The translations under genes were made by a program, and so were the position numbers. Under the pieces are notes generated by a model. The model saw nothing but the letters and a program-made list of their open reading frames with translations, was not told the origin of the DNA and did no database searches. A stretch of 64,000 nucleotides of DNA from Pseudomonas sp. IPO3778. Its GTDB lineage: Bacteria; Pseudomonadota; Gammaproteobacteria; Pseudomonadales; Pseudomonadaceae. Location of the stretch: contig NZ_JACARC010000002.1 in the NCBI RefSeq assembly GCF_013386825.1, positions 28,140 to 92,139 of the forward strand. Reading direction: 5' to 3'. Shown here piece by piece: positions 1 through 8,123 of this stretch (positions within the stretch are counted from its first letter, which is position 1; every line of letters starts with the position of its first letter).

Positions 1-146
1 AGGCCATGTCGGATGAGCTGTACAGCCGCTTGCTCAATGACCTGGGCTACCACGAAAAAGAATGGATGCGCCGCCTGACCCGTGAGGCCATGGACCAGGC
101 GGTGGGCATGAGCAACCGGCAGGCCGGGCTCACCACACGCCTCTAA
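1..146 (+). CDS. 3' end of an unidentified gene (partial)
   Basis: An open frame enters from the left edge and ends at TAA 144-146, giving about 48 codons. The peptide is hydrophilic and helix-prone, with no motif or membrane segment that I recognise. An ATG at position 6 lies too near the edge for a ribosome binding site to be checked, so I read this as the C-terminus of a longer protein. Codon use is typical of the rest of the window. The gene converges on the truncated fimbrial usher, with a REP pair between them. Confidence 0.5.
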   Translation, partial: AMSDELYSRLLNDLGYHEKEWMRRLTREAMDQAVGMSNRQAGLTTRL

Positions 147-159
147 ACACCCCCGCCCC

Positions 160-263
160 GTGGCGAGCGGGCTTGCCCGCGTTGGGTCGCGCAGCGGCCC
201 TGCTCCGGGTTTAAAAAGGCCGCGACTGCTACGCAGTCCAACGCGGGCAAGCCCGCTCGCCAC
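160..263. repeat. REPIN (inverted pair of REP sequences)
   Basis: The arms GTGGCGAGCGGGC and GCCCGCTCGCCAC face each other across about 80 bp, and each arm contains its own GGGCTTGCCC mini-palindrome. This is the usual Pseudomonas REPIN layout. It fills the gap between two convergent genes and lies 19 bp beyond the premature end of the usher. Confidence 0.85.
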
Positions 264-281
264 AGGTACGGTGTGAGGCCT

Positions 282-1397
282 TCAGGGCACGCCCATCACC
301 AGCACACCGCTGCCGCTGATGGGCCCCGCGGCGGGCAGGGTCAGGTAGGGAACGCCGGCCGTGTCGAGCTGGAACGCTTGCACTGAGCCGTCCTGCTCTT
401 CCACCCGCACATCCAGCCTGCCGGACACGGCGTCATTCAGGTCCTGGATGCGAAAAGGCCCTGCCGCCACCAGCGTTTCATACAGCACACGCCCCTGCTG
501 ACTGATGATGACCTTCGCGTTGGTCTTGGCGACACCGACCACTTCCGGCGCGTAACCCCGCAAGTTGGGTGGCAGCTGGCTTTCATCCGACTTGAGCCCG
601 GCCCCGGTAAAACGAAAGCTGTCGAACAGGTCCGAATACAGGTAGTCCTCGCCCACCACCAGGCGCGATTTCAGCTCAGGCAGGGCGCGATACGCGTAGT
701 AACGGCTCCATTCCAGTTTCTGGCGCCTGGCCCCGGCCTCCCGGTCTTTCTCGACACGCCCCTGCCAGTCAGCCCTCAGGCGCCAGGCACCGGCATTGGC
801 GCCCAGTGTTCCGTTGCCCGTGAGGTCATTGCGGGTACCGTCATGCCGGCGGTAACTCGACTGCGCGGTCATGTTGTAGTCCACCAGCAACCCCGGCACC
901 CCTTCGTCCCAACGCGAAGGCGGGTCCCAGTTGATGGCGCTGTATTCCAGATAAGCCTGGGGCAGGTTGATGCTCAGCATTGAGGTGGCCAGATCGGCAT
1001 TGACCTCCATGCCCGGCAGGGCTTGGGGGTCCAGGCACTGTCCGTTTTTCCACCAGCGCAATTGGGCAATACCGGCTTTCTTCAGGCCCAACTGCTCGAC
1101 AAGTTCCGGCGATATACAGGCCTGACTGCCCTTGGGGTCATCATCGGGGGGATAGAACGCCACGGCCTGTTCAGCAATCGACTGGGTATTTAACTGCACT
1201 TCCATGGTGTAGTTGCCCGGCAAAATAAACCCACTGCGTGCAAACCGGGACAAGTCAATGTTAGTGCGATCATTCAGATCCAGGACATCCGTATTAAACT
1301 CAATATCCCCGGCGCCCATTGCAGTTCCTGCCAGTGATATCAACCCGCCAAAGAGCCCCGGGCGCAGCGTATTTATGACTTTCGACGCATTCCACAT
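282..1397 (-). pseudogene. Truncated fimbrial outer-membrane usher (FimD/PapC family)
   Basis: The first 350 or so residues look like a normal usher: signal peptide (about 1-29), the N-terminal chaperone-subunit binding domain (about 31-170), the start of the beta-barrel, and the plug domain ('QQGRVLYETLVAAGPFRIQDL', continuing to 'VPYLT'). Full ushers have about 800-850 residues. This one stops at 371, after a short tail that does not resemble usher sequence, and the REPIN follows at once. The rest of the barrel and the C-terminal domains are missing, so it cannot form a pore. It is the last gene of a three-gene minus-strand fimbrial operon. I infer decay by 3' deletion. Confidence 0.8.
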
Positions 1398-1412
1398 AGC
1401 AACCCATCATTT

Positions 1413-1973
1413 TCAAAAGTATTCCAACTTGAACCGCACGGCGGCCGTGTGATCCCCAGCCAAGAGCGGTACTCCGTTGCCGACCAAGTGCACCGTGTAG
1501 TTGAGCGTCATATCGCCATCAACCACCGGACGCAGTGCCATCGGCACCCCCGGAACACTCTCTTCACCCGCCGCATCCTGAATATGGAAGGCAACGCCCT
1601 GTGAGCCACCAAAGACAGCAAAAGAGCGCCCGCCCCGGTCGGTCGGGCCGTCGAAGGTCACGCGCAGATGCTCCCAATCCGGCAGCGTTACGCCGGGGCG
1701 TGAGGGGTCGGGACGTGTCACCGAGCAATTCACCAGACGCAGCTGGAAGGGATGTTTTTGCCCCTCCCCGTCTCGTAAAAGCCGGCCGATGGGTTCGGCG
1801 TCCATCTGGATGGTTTGATCGACCGTGATCGCCTCCAGCCCGCACGCTGAATCGATGACCACGCCTCCCAGCGTGACGACGCCATCGCCTTGCTCATCCG
1901 CCTGCGCGAACACCCAAGGGTTGATGAACATCGTCAATGAGGAGGCAATAGCGAGACTGATGAATGTTTTCAC
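1413..1973 (-). CDS. Fimbrial minor subunit / adaptor pilin
   Basis: A secreted pilin-like protein of about 186 residues. The GTG at 1973 is preferred to an in-frame ATG upstream because GGGAGG sits 6 bp before it and the product then begins directly with a signal peptide (VKTFISLAIASSLTMF..., cut near VFA-QA). The mature part has the pilin fold pattern: a first Cys in 'DSACGLEAI', a second in 'LVNCSV', and a C-terminus ending in an alternating strand 'VRFKLEYF' with a penultimate aromatic, as chaperone-bound pilins have. It lies between the major pilin and the truncated usher. No chaperone gene is present, so assembly by this operon alone is unlikely. Confidence 0.75.
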   Translation of the reverse strand: MKTFISLAIASSLTMFINPWVFAQADEQGDGVVTLGGVVIDSACGLEAITVDQTIQMDAEPIGRLLRDGEGQKHPFQLRLVNCSVTRPDPSRPGVTLPDWEHLRVTFDGPTDRGGRSFAVFGGSQGVAFHIQDAAGEESVPGVPMALRPVVDGDMTLNYTVHLVGNGVPLLAGDHTAAVRFKLEYF

Positions 1974-2024
1974 TTGAACCTCCCGCCAGCGTCCCCCCGC
2001 CACCCGAAGTGGCGGGGGAAACCC

Positions 2025-2546
2025 TTACTGATAAGCCAAGGTGAAATTGGTGACCGCGCTGAATTCACCAGGAACGATTGCGCCGGTGGCCTGGCCTTGC
2101 ACGTAGGCGCCGAATTCCAGGGTGTTGTTACCGGTGGAAATGGCCTGCGGGGTGGTAGGGGTGCCTAGCACGATAGGTCGGCCGCCATGGGTCATCATGA
2201 TGCCGATACCGCCCGCATCACCGACCGTACCGATGGCGCCTGGCACAGCGCCCGACGATGCGGCGGTGAAGGTGGTGGTCACGGTGTTATCGGTGAGGCT
2301 GGACAAGTCGCAGCCTTCCAGTTCGATACGCACAGGCCGGGATTGCGACCGACCGCCGGATTCCAACTGATGTTTGGCGATTGCGCCCAGGGGGACGACC
2401 TGATCAACGGATTCAGGCTTGATCGAGCAAGCACCGGAGTGGACCGATCCCGTAAACGTAACCGTACCATCCGCTGCATTGGCAACCGACATCGAACCCG
2501 CCAACAGCCCAAGAGTTAACAGCGCAGTTTTCACTTTAGAATTCAT
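2025..2546 (-). CDS. Fimbrial major subunit (type 1-like pilin)
   Basis: A 173-residue FimA-type pilin. It has a signal peptide (MNSKVKTALLTLGLLAGSMSVANA), then 'GTVTFTGSVHSGACSIKPESVDQVVPLG', the classic pilin start with the first disulfide Cys. The second Cys lies in 'ELEGCDLS'. The C-terminus 'FSAVTNFTLAYQ' provides the penultimate Tyr of the beta-zipper motif. It is the first gene of the minus-strand fimbrial operon, followed at 51 bp by the minor subunit. The reading frame is intact even though the usher behind it is cut short, so the pilin may be expressed but stranded, or used by another usher. Confidence 0.85.
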   Translation of the reverse strand: MNSKVKTALLTLGLLAGSMSVANAADGTVTFTGSVHSGACSIKPESVDQVVPLGAIAKHQLESGGRSQSRPVRIELEGCDLSSLTDNTVTTTFTAASSGAVPGAIGTVGDAGGIGIMMTHGGRPIVLGTPTTPQAISTGNNTLEFGAYVQGQATGAIVPGEFSAVTNFTLAYQ

Positions 2547-2814
2547 TTGCAGACGCTCACATAATATTAACTATCACAACGGAATCCTGTCGCAGTTGTG
2601 CGCAGGACTTGTTAAGCGTTCAAACGGATATCTGAAAGGCATGAAGTGCTGGTTTTTTCCAACTACTTGCATTGCAATTCAGCCACTCGTTCAACGCCGG
2701 GCAATTATCCATGGCGATACTTGATAAGAAAGCCGTCCGATTCGCTGAGTCGCGTAGCCTCGTTACATCAAGACACATAGGAAAATTATGGCATTTTGCC
2801 AAAACTTTAAAACA

Positions 2815-2891
2815 GTCCGTAAGAACAGGACTACATGGCATTTAATGGGAATTGTTTATAGGCGGCATCGTCCGTAAGAATAGGATTACAT
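2815..2891. promoter_or_regulatory. Pair of RcsB-box-like direct repeats upstream of the fimbrial operon
   Basis: Two near-identical 22-bp copies, GTCCGTAAGAACAGGACTAC+AT (2815-2836) and GTCCGTAAGAATAGGATTAC+AT (2870-2891), start exactly 55 bp apart. Each contains TAAGAA(T/C), which equals the first half-site of the enterobacterial Rcs box (TAAGAAT...); the second half does not match. They lie 270-345 bp upstream of the major pilin start, in a 519-bp AT-richer gap that otherwise holds only the divergent promoters of the pilin and PadR genes. They look like binding sites for a dimeric regulator; the RcsB-like protein at 39334-39969 is a candidate (inference). Confidence 0.45.
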
Positions 2892-3020
2892 ACGCTAAAA
2901 AACAACAGAGTTTACGGGGGAAGAGCAACTAACAAGTTGGGGAATATGTCGAGGGGATCTGCCGCTGGGCGGAGGCTCACCGGGGATGACCGTTCGTCCG
3001 GTCAGATTGCCTTTCGGTAA

Positions 3021-3042
3021 AGATATATCTTAAGTTGTATCT
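3021..3042. promoter_or_regulatory. Inverted-repeat operator, probably for the PadR regulator
   Basis: A 22-bp inverted repeat: AGATATATCTT paired with AAGTTGTATCT (9 of 11 positions complementary). It is centred about 35 bp upstream of the PadR start codon, where a repressor would block the promoter. PadR regulators bind AT-rich inverted repeats of this size. Confidence 0.55.
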
Positions 3043-3065
3043 AAACCAAACGAGAGCACCTGGAT

Positions 3066-3629
3066 ATGAGAGACCATCATTCCCATCGCGAGGGCCGCGA
3101 CGGCTTCGAAAAACGCCCGGGCCGTGAACGCGGCGGCCGCGGCCCACGGGTATTCGCCCCCGGCGACCTGAAATTGCTGCTGCTGGCCCTGATCGCCGAA
3201 CAGCCCTGCCACGGCTACGACCTGATCCGCCAGATCGAAGGCCTGTTCGACGGCGCCTACAGCCCCAGCCCCGGCGTGATCTACCCGACCCTGACCTTCC
3301 TTGAAGAAAGCGAAATGATCAGCGGCGACGCCGAAGGCGGAAAAAAACGCTACACAATCACCGACGCCGGCCGTCTTTCCTTAAGTGAGCAAGCGATTGC
3401 CCTGGAAGGCGTGCGCATGCGCATCGACGTGAGCAAACGCTCCCTGCGTGGCCATGACCGGCCACCGGAAATTCACGAGGCGGTGCACAACCTGCGCCAT
3501 GCCTTGCAGCTGCACCACGGACGCTGGAGCCCGGAAGAAATCGCTCGGGTAGCGGCCCTGCTCAACACCACGGCCCAGGCCATCGTCGACGGCCCGGCTG
3601 TTCAACCTGTACCGGAGCAAGCCCAATGA
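3066..3629 (+). CDS. PadR-family metal-responsive repressor (YqjI-like)
   Basis: A 187-residue winged-helix PadR protein. The core 'LKLLLLALIAEQPCHGYDLIRQIEGLF' leads to 'PSPGVIYPTLTFLEE' and 'GGKKRYTITDAG', the recognition helix and wing. A basic, His-containing N-terminal tail (MRDHHSHREGRDGFEKR...) precedes it, a shorter version of the metal-binding tail of E. coli YqjI. YqjI represses the adjacent ferric reductase gene yqjH; here the same pair occurs, with the reductase start overlapping this stop (ATGA). The upstream inverted repeat suggests autoregulation. The metal specificity cannot be read from sequence. Confidence 0.85.
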   Translation: MRDHHSHREGRDGFEKRPGRERGGRGPRVFAPGDLKLLLLALIAEQPCHGYDLIRQIEGLFDGAYSPSPGVIYPTLTFLEESEMISGDAEGGKKRYTITDAGRLSLSEQAIALEGVRMRIDVSKRSLRGHDRPPEIHEAVHNLRHALQLHHGRWSPEEIARVAALLNTTAQAIVDGPAVQPVPEQAQ

Positions 3630-4399
3630 CTGAACCGAACAAGCTCGAAATCCACCGCGTGATGCACGAGATCAAGCGCCGCCGCCTGGACGTACTCAAG
3701 GTGGTCGACATCACCCCGCGCATGCGCCGTATCACCCTGGGCGGGCCGCAATTGGCCGGGTTTGTGAGCCTGGGTGCCGACGACCATATCAAGCTGCTGT
3801 TCCCCCAGAACGCCGCCGAGCAAGCGGCGCTGGACAGCCCCGACTTCAGCCTCCAGGGCGACGGCCCCACACCCGCCATGCGCGACTACACCCCACGGCG
3901 TTTTGACCTGGACATTGGCGAGCTGGAGATCGATTTCGTGCTGCACGGCGATGGCCCTGCGTCCACCTGGGCTGAACAGGCCAAGGTCGGCCAGCACCTG
4001 CATATCGGTGGGCCACGGGGTTCGCTGATCGTGCCGGACATCTTCGACAGCTACCTGCTGATCGGCGATGAAACCGCGATTCCGGCCATCGCCCGACGCG
4101 CCGAGGAGTTACCGGCGGGGCGCAAGGTATTGGCGATCATCGAGATCGAAAATGCGGCGGAGCAACAGCCGCTGCACAGCGCTGCCGAGGTTGAAGTGAT
4201 CTGGGTGGTGCGTGGCCAGGACGACCTGCTTGAAACGGTGAAAAATCTCACGTTACCGGGCGGTTCGCTGTACAGCTTTGTCGCCACCGAGGCCAAACTG
4301 TCGCGCCAGGTGCGCCGGGTGTTGCTGGATCAGCACAGGGTGAATGAGGCGTTCCTCAAGGCCGTGGGCTACTGGCGTGCCGACGGCAGCGACGAATAA
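3626..4399 (+). CDS. Siderophore-interacting protein, NAD(P)H-dependent ferric reductase (YqjH/ViuB-like)
   Basis: A 257-residue SIP-family flavoprotein of the cytoplasm that reduces ferric siderophores to release iron. The FAD-binding N-terminal half contains 'VVDITPRMRRITLGG' and 'MRDYTPRRFDLDIGELEIDFVLHG'. The nucleotide-binding half follows, with 'DSYLLIGDETAIPAIARRAEELP' and 'GYWRADGSDE' at the C-terminus, which is typical of the family. It overlaps the PadR gene by 4 bp, so the two are translationally coupled and presumably share the operator at 3021-3042. Confidence 0.88.
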   Translation: MTEPNKLEIHRVMHEIKRRRLDVLKVVDITPRMRRITLGGPQLAGFVSLGADDHIKLLFPQNAAEQAALDSPDFSLQGDGPTPAMRDYTPRRFDLDIGELEIDFVLHGDGPASTWAEQAKVGQHLHIGGPRGSLIVPDIFDSYLLIGDETAIPAIARRAEELPAGRKVLAIIEIENAAEQQPLHSAAEVEVIWVVRGQDDLLETVKNLTLPGGSLYSFVATEAKLSRQVRRVLLDQHRVNEAFLKAVGYWRADGSDE

Positions 4400-4422
4400 A
4401 AACCTCAAGGACAATGAGCATC

Positions 4423-4533
4423 AAATGTGGGAGCGGGCTTGTGTGGGAGCGGGCTTGCTCGCGAAAGCGGTGCACCCGTCGCAGATGCATTGACTGACAG
4501 ACCGTATTCGCGAGCAAGCCCGCTCCCACATTT
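4423..4533. repeat. REPIN with a one-sided duplicated arm
   Basis: Outer arms AAATGTGGGAGCGGGCTT and AAGCCCGCTCCCACATTT. On the left the arm occurs twice in tandem (GTGGGAGCGGGCTT, then again before GCTCGCG); on the right only once. The right arm touches the stop codon (TTA 4533-4535) of the minus-strand gene that follows. Confidence 0.85.
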
Positions 4534-5162
4534 TAGGCCTGCGGCGGCCTGGCGAGCCTGTCCAGCCCCACCACTGTCAACGCCACCAGCACAAACCCCG
4601 CCAGAATCCCCCCGGCATTGATAAACACCTGTGGATAACCCAGCTTGTCCACATCAATGAAGGGGTACTGATACAGCCCCCACACATACCCGCGCAATAA
4701 CGCATACGCGAAGTACACCAACGGGTAAATCACCCACAGCCCGATGTGCTTGAGCCGCAAAGTGCCCTTGGGGACGCACCACCACCAATACACGACAAAC
4801 ACCAACGGCATCACGTCGTGCAGCAATTCGTCCGCCACAAACTGCACGCCCGCCGGCGCCCACAGATGCCGCAGCAAGAGGCTGTAGGCAAGGCTGACCA
4901 CCACGATGCTCACGGCGATGCCGCTGCTGACCACCGGCCCGAGGAACAACCGGCTCGCGGCGGTTGGCCGTTGCACCCAGGCATGGGTCAACACCACCGC
5001 CACCAGGGTGTTGGTGAGCACGGTAAAGAAGCTGAAGAAGTTCACCAGGCCCGGCAACAGGCTCGCGCCGTCGACCCAGCGAAAATAGAAAATGATGTAC
5101 TGCTGCAGCGCCAGGCCGGCCCAACCGCCGAGGGCTGCCAGGCCGATAAGGTGACGTTTCAC
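4533..5162 (-). CDS. Pr6Pr-family integral membrane protein (FAR-17a/AIG1-like)
   Basis: A 209-residue inner-membrane protein with about six hydrophobic segments, starting 'MKRHLIGLAALGGWAGLALQ'. The family signature is visible: 'FFSFFTVLTNTLVA', 'LLHDVMPLVFVVYW', and 'VYFAYALLRGY...YPFIDVDKLGYPQV' near the end. Eukaryotic relatives include androgen-induced AIG1-type hydrolases of lipid esters; the bacterial members have no settled function. The start is 1 bp from the end of the VF530-like gene on the same strand, so the two probably form an operon. Confidence 0.75.
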   Translation of the reverse strand: MKRHLIGLAALGGWAGLALQQYIIFYFRWVDGASLLPGLVNFFSFFTVLTNTLVAVVLTHAWVQRPTAASRLFLGPVVSSGIAVSIVVVSLAYSLLLRHLWAPAGVQFVADELLHDVMPLVFVVYWWWCVPKGTLRLKHIGLWVIYPLVYFAYALLRGYVWGLYQYPFIDVDKLGYPQVFINAGGILAGFVLVALTVVGLDRLARPPQA

Positions 5163-5163
5163 C

Positions 5164-5400
5164 TCAGTCCTCGACCGGCCGCTTGGTGCGCATCAACTTC
5201 ACGTACAGCCCTTCGACCTTCTCCCGCGCCCACGGCGTCTTGCGCAGGAACGACAGGCTCGACTTGATGCTCGGGTCACTGGAAAAACAGCGGACATTGA
5301 TGCGCTCGGCCAGGCCTTCCCATTGGTAATGCGCCACCAGTGCGGTGAGGACCTGTTCCAGGGTGACGCCGTGCAGGGGGTCTTTGTTTGTCGCGGTCAT
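5164..5400 (-). CDS. VF530-like small DNA-binding protein (DUF2132)
   Basis: A 78-residue protein containing the full DUF2132/VF530 pattern: '[34 protein letters not shown]' reduced to its key blocks 'DPLHGVTLE', 'YGW-like YQWEGL', '[27 protein letters not shown]'. A VF530 structure shows a compact helical fold proposed to bind DNA; its role is unknown. The protein is complete, with the conserved PS(I/V)[14 protein letters not shown] segment near residues 49-61. It is the promoter-proximal gene of a pair with the membrane protein. Confidence 0.8.
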   Translation of the reverse strand: MTATNKDPLHGVTLEQVLTALVAHYQWEGLAERINVRCFSSDPSIKSSLSFLRKTPWAREKVEGLYVKLMRTKRPVED

Positions 5401-5497
5401 GCCGGGCCTTTTGCGAAAAGAAGAAAACGAAGCCGCGCACCTTAGCGGACGGGCCGGGCCGGTGGAAGCACCGCTTTAACTGTAGACGCATTCGATC

Positions 5498-5623
5498 GTT
5501 CCCACGCTCTGCGTGGGAATGCCGAATTGGACGCTCTGCGTCCTGCGGTCGACGCGATTTTTTGCCCTGCGCAATGGTGACGCAGAGCGTCACGGGATGC
5601 ATTCCCACGCAGAGCGTGGGAAC
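5498..5623. repeat. Long inverted repeat, GTTCCCACGC family
   Basis: The arms GTTCCCACGCTCTGCGTGGG and CCCACGCAGAGCGTGGGAAC are perfect complements, and each arm is itself palindromic (CCCACGC...GCGTGGG). An inner pair GACGCTCTGCGTC / GACGCAGAGCGTC lies between them. The same family recurs at 19598-19704. No open frame lies inside. Confidence 0.8.
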
Positions 5624-5626
5624 CAC

Positions 5627-5726
5627 TGTAGGAACGGGCTTGCCCGCGAAAAACGTCAACGATGACGCGGGCTGCCTGGGTAAACGCGGGGCCCTCAGGT
5701 GCTTCGCGAGCAAGCTCGCCCCTACA
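5627..5726. repeat. REPIN, TGTAGGAGCGAGCTTGC-like
   Basis: The left arm TGTAGGAACGGGCTTGCCCGCGAA faces the right arm TTCGCGAGCAAGCTCGCCCCTACA. The two arms have diverged from each other. It directly follows the GTTCCCACGC repeat, so the 452-bp gap upstream of the TonB receptor is mostly repeat. Confidence 0.8.
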
Positions 5727-5764
5727 GGTCTTGAAGAAAGTTCCCCTTGGCAGCGAAAAAAGTG

Positions 5765-5785
5765 ATGTTATATTGTAACGATAAC
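5765..5785. promoter_or_regulatory. Zur-box-like operator
   Basis: GATGTTATATTGTAACGAT contains GTTA-N5-TAAC dyad symmetry and resembles the GTTATAATATAAC-type Zur sites of Pseudomonas. It lies about 70-90 bp upstream of the ZnuD-like receptor start, where Zur would repress in zinc-replete cells. Assigned from resemblance and context only. Confidence 0.5.
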
Positions 5786-5853
5786 TATCAAAGGGTATCG
5801 AATCCCTTACCGTTTTCAGCCTTCTCTTTTTGCCGTTTGCCAAGGAACGACCG

Positions 5854-7872
5854 ATGTCCCTCTCTTCTCTCTGGCGCCTCACCCCGCTGGCCGCCACCCT
5901 GTTGATCACCTCCCACGCCCACGCCCTGGAGTTGCAACCCCAAGTCATCACCGGCAACCCCCTGGGCAGCGACACCCTCGCCTCGCCCACCACGGTGCTG
6001 GAAGGCGATGACCTGACCCTGCAACAAAAAGGCAGCCTGGGTGAAACCCTGAACAAGCAGCCCGGCGTGTCGTCGTCGTACTTCGGCCCGGGTGCCAGCC
6101 GGCCGATCATTCGTGGCCAGGACGGCGACCGTATTCGCATCCTGCGCAACGGCGTCGGCGCGCTGGATGCCTCGTCGCTGTCCTATGACCACGCCGTACC
6201 GCTGGACCCGGTCAACATCGACCGCGTCGAAATCGTGCGCGGCCCGGCGGCCTTGCTCTATGGCGGCAGCGCCATCGGTGGCGTGGTCAATACCTTCGAC
6301 AACCGCATCCCCACCGAAGCCATCGAAGGCATTCATGGTGCCGGCGAATTGCGCTACGGCGGCGCCGACACCACCCGCAGCAGCGCCGGCAAACTGGAAG
6401 CCGGCAACGGCACGTTCGCCTTGCACCTGGACGCCAGCGCGCGGGAATTCAACGACCTGAAAATCCCCGGCTTTGCCCGCAGCCGCCACGCCCCCGAGCG
6501 TGAAGACGGTGAAGGCAAAAACGGTCGCCTGGGCAACAGCAGCGGGCGCCAGGACGGCGGCGCAGTCGGCGGTTCCTACACGTGGGACGACGGTTACGCC
6601 GGGCTGTCCTACAGCAACTACGACAGCAACTACGGCTCCCCGGCCGAGCAGGACGTGCGCATCCGCATGAAGCAGGATCACTACGCCTTTGCGTCCGAGA
6701 TCCGCAACCTGCAGGGCCCGTTCACCTCGGTCAAGTTCGATGCCGGGTACACCGACTACCAGCACATGGAAATCGAAGGCGGCGAAACCGGCACCACCTT
6801 CAAGAACAAGGGCTACGAGGCCCGGGTGGAAGCCCGGCACTTGCCGATCGGGCCGTTCAACGGTGTGGTGGGCGCACAGGTCAGCCGCAACGAATTCTCG
6901 GCCCTGGGTGAAGAAGCCTTCGTACCGCAAACCGACACCAACGCCGGCGCGCTGTTTATCCTCGAAGAAATGCAAGCCACCGAGCGCCTCAAGCTGAGCC
7001 TCGGCGGGCGCCTGGAACACACCAACGTCGACCCCGACGGCAAAGGCAATGAGCGTTTTGCCAATGCCAACACATCCGCCGACTTCACCGCCGGCAGCCT
7101 GTCGTCTGGCGCGGTATACACCCTGACGCCGATCTGGTCCCTGGCCGCCACCCTCGGCTATACCGAACGCGCCCCGACGTTCTACGAGCTGTATGCCAAC
7201 GGCGCCCACGTCGCCACCGGCACCTATGAACTGGGGGACGCGAACCTGTCGAAGGAAAAAGCCGTGTCCAGCGACCTGGCACTGCGTTTTGACAACGGCA
7301 CCCACAACGGCAGCTTCGGGGTGTTCTACAGCCACTTCTCCAACTACATCGGCCTGCTGGGCAGCGGCCGCACCTTGAATGACGAAGGCGAGGAAGACGC
7401 TGGCGGCATCCCTGAGTACAAATACTCCGGCGTGCGTGCGCGTTTCGCCGGCTTTGAAGCCCAGGATCACATCAAGCTGGGAGAAGGTGCCTACGGCAAG
7501 TTCGCACTGGAGCTGTCGGGCGATTACACCCGCGCCACCAACCTGGACACCGGTGAAGCGTTGCCACGGATTGCGCCGCTGCGTTTGAACAGCGGCCTGT
7601 TGTGGGAGCTGGATCGCTGGCAGGCGCGGATCGACGTCGAGCACGCGGCGGGTCAGGGCCGGGTGCCGGATAACGAAAGCGGCACCGACGGCTACTCCAC
7701 CCTGGGCGCCAGCGCCGGTTATCGCTTCAATGTGGGCGGCAGCCAGTGGCTGGCGTTTGTGAACGGCGAGAACCTGACGAACCAGACCGTGCGTTATGCC
7801 AGTTCAATCCTGCGGGATATTGCCCCGGCACCGGGGCGAAGTGTGCAGGTCGGTCTGCGTACCACCTTCTAA
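5854..7872 (+). CDS. znuD: TonB-dependent receptor, ZnuD-like (zinc)
   Basis: A 672-residue outer-membrane receptor. The ATG at 5854 is chosen because AAGGAACG precedes it and the protein then starts with a clean signal peptide (MSLSSLWRLTPLAATLLITSHAHA). The plug domain follows: 'TTVLEGDDLTLQQKGSLGETLNKQPGV', 'RPIIRGQDGDRIRILRNG', 'VDPVN-like LDPVNIDRVEIVRGPAALLYGGSAIGGVVN'. The rest is a 22-strand barrel ending in 'RSVQVGLRTTF', with a terminal Phe. The plug resembles neisserial ZnuD and the P. aeruginosa homologue, and the upstream Zur-like site supports zinc. A charged loop near residue 210 is not notably His-rich, so the substrate is inferred. Confidence 0.75.
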   Translation: MSLSSLWRLTPLAATLLITSHAHALELQPQVITGNPLGSDTLASPTTVLEGDDLTLQQKGSLGETLNKQPGVSSSYFGPGASRPIIRGQDGDRIRILRNGVGALDASSLSYDHAVPLDPVNIDRVEIVRGPAALLYGGSAIGGVVNTFDNRIPTEAIEGIHGAGELRYGGADTTRSSAGKLEAGNGTFALHLDASAREFNDLKIPGFARSRHAPEREDGEGKNGRLGNSSGRQDGGAVGGSYTWDDGYAGLSYSNYDSNYGSPAEQDVRIRMKQDHYAFASEIRNLQGPFTSVKFDAGYTDYQHMEIEGGETGTTFKNKGYEARVEARHLPIGPFNGVVGAQVSRNEFSALGEEAFVPQTDTNAGALFILEEMQATERLKLSLGGRLEHTNVDPDGKGNERFANANTSADFTAGSLSSGAVYTLTPIWSLAATLGYTERAPTFYELYANGAHVATGTYELGDANLSKEKAVSSDLALRFDNGTHNGSFGVFYSHFSNYIGLLGSGRTLNDEGEEDAGGIPEYKYSGVRARFAGFEAQDHIKLGEGAYGKFALELSGDYTRATNLDTGEALPRIAPLRLNSGLLWELDRWQARIDVEHAAGQGRVPDNESGTDGYSTLGASAGYRFNVGGSQWLAFVNGENLTNQTVRYASSILRDIAPAPGRSVQVGLRTTF

Positions 7873-7892
7873 CTGACTGCACTGGGCTAAAC

Positions 7893-7983
7893 ATGTGGGA
7901 GCGGGCTTGCTCGTGAATACGGTGGATCAGTCGCAGATGCAGTGACTGACACACCGCATTCGCGAGCAAGCCCGCTCCCACAT
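7893..7983. repeat. REPIN, ATGTGGGAGCGGGCTTGC family
   Basis: Arms ATGTGGGAGCGGGCTTGCTCG and CGAGCAAGCCCGCTCCCACAT. The loop (GTCGCAGATGCA, GACTGACA) closely resembles that of the repeat at 4423-4533. It lies 20 bp after the receptor stop codon. Confidence 0.85.
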
Positions 7984-8123
7984 TGACGGTGCCCACTTTG
8001 GATTTTTGGTGGGGCGAGTACCGCGCGTCCACCGGCCCTTGATGTGGATCAGGTGCGATGTTCTACAGTGGAACTCACGTGGGCCAATTGACGCAGGCAT
8101 CGCTGCCGGCGAGGAGAGCAAGG

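Noticed and set aside
5788..7644. 618-codon minus-strand frame opposite the TonB receptor
   Set aside because: It is a mirror of the receptor's codon bias, with no signal or domain.
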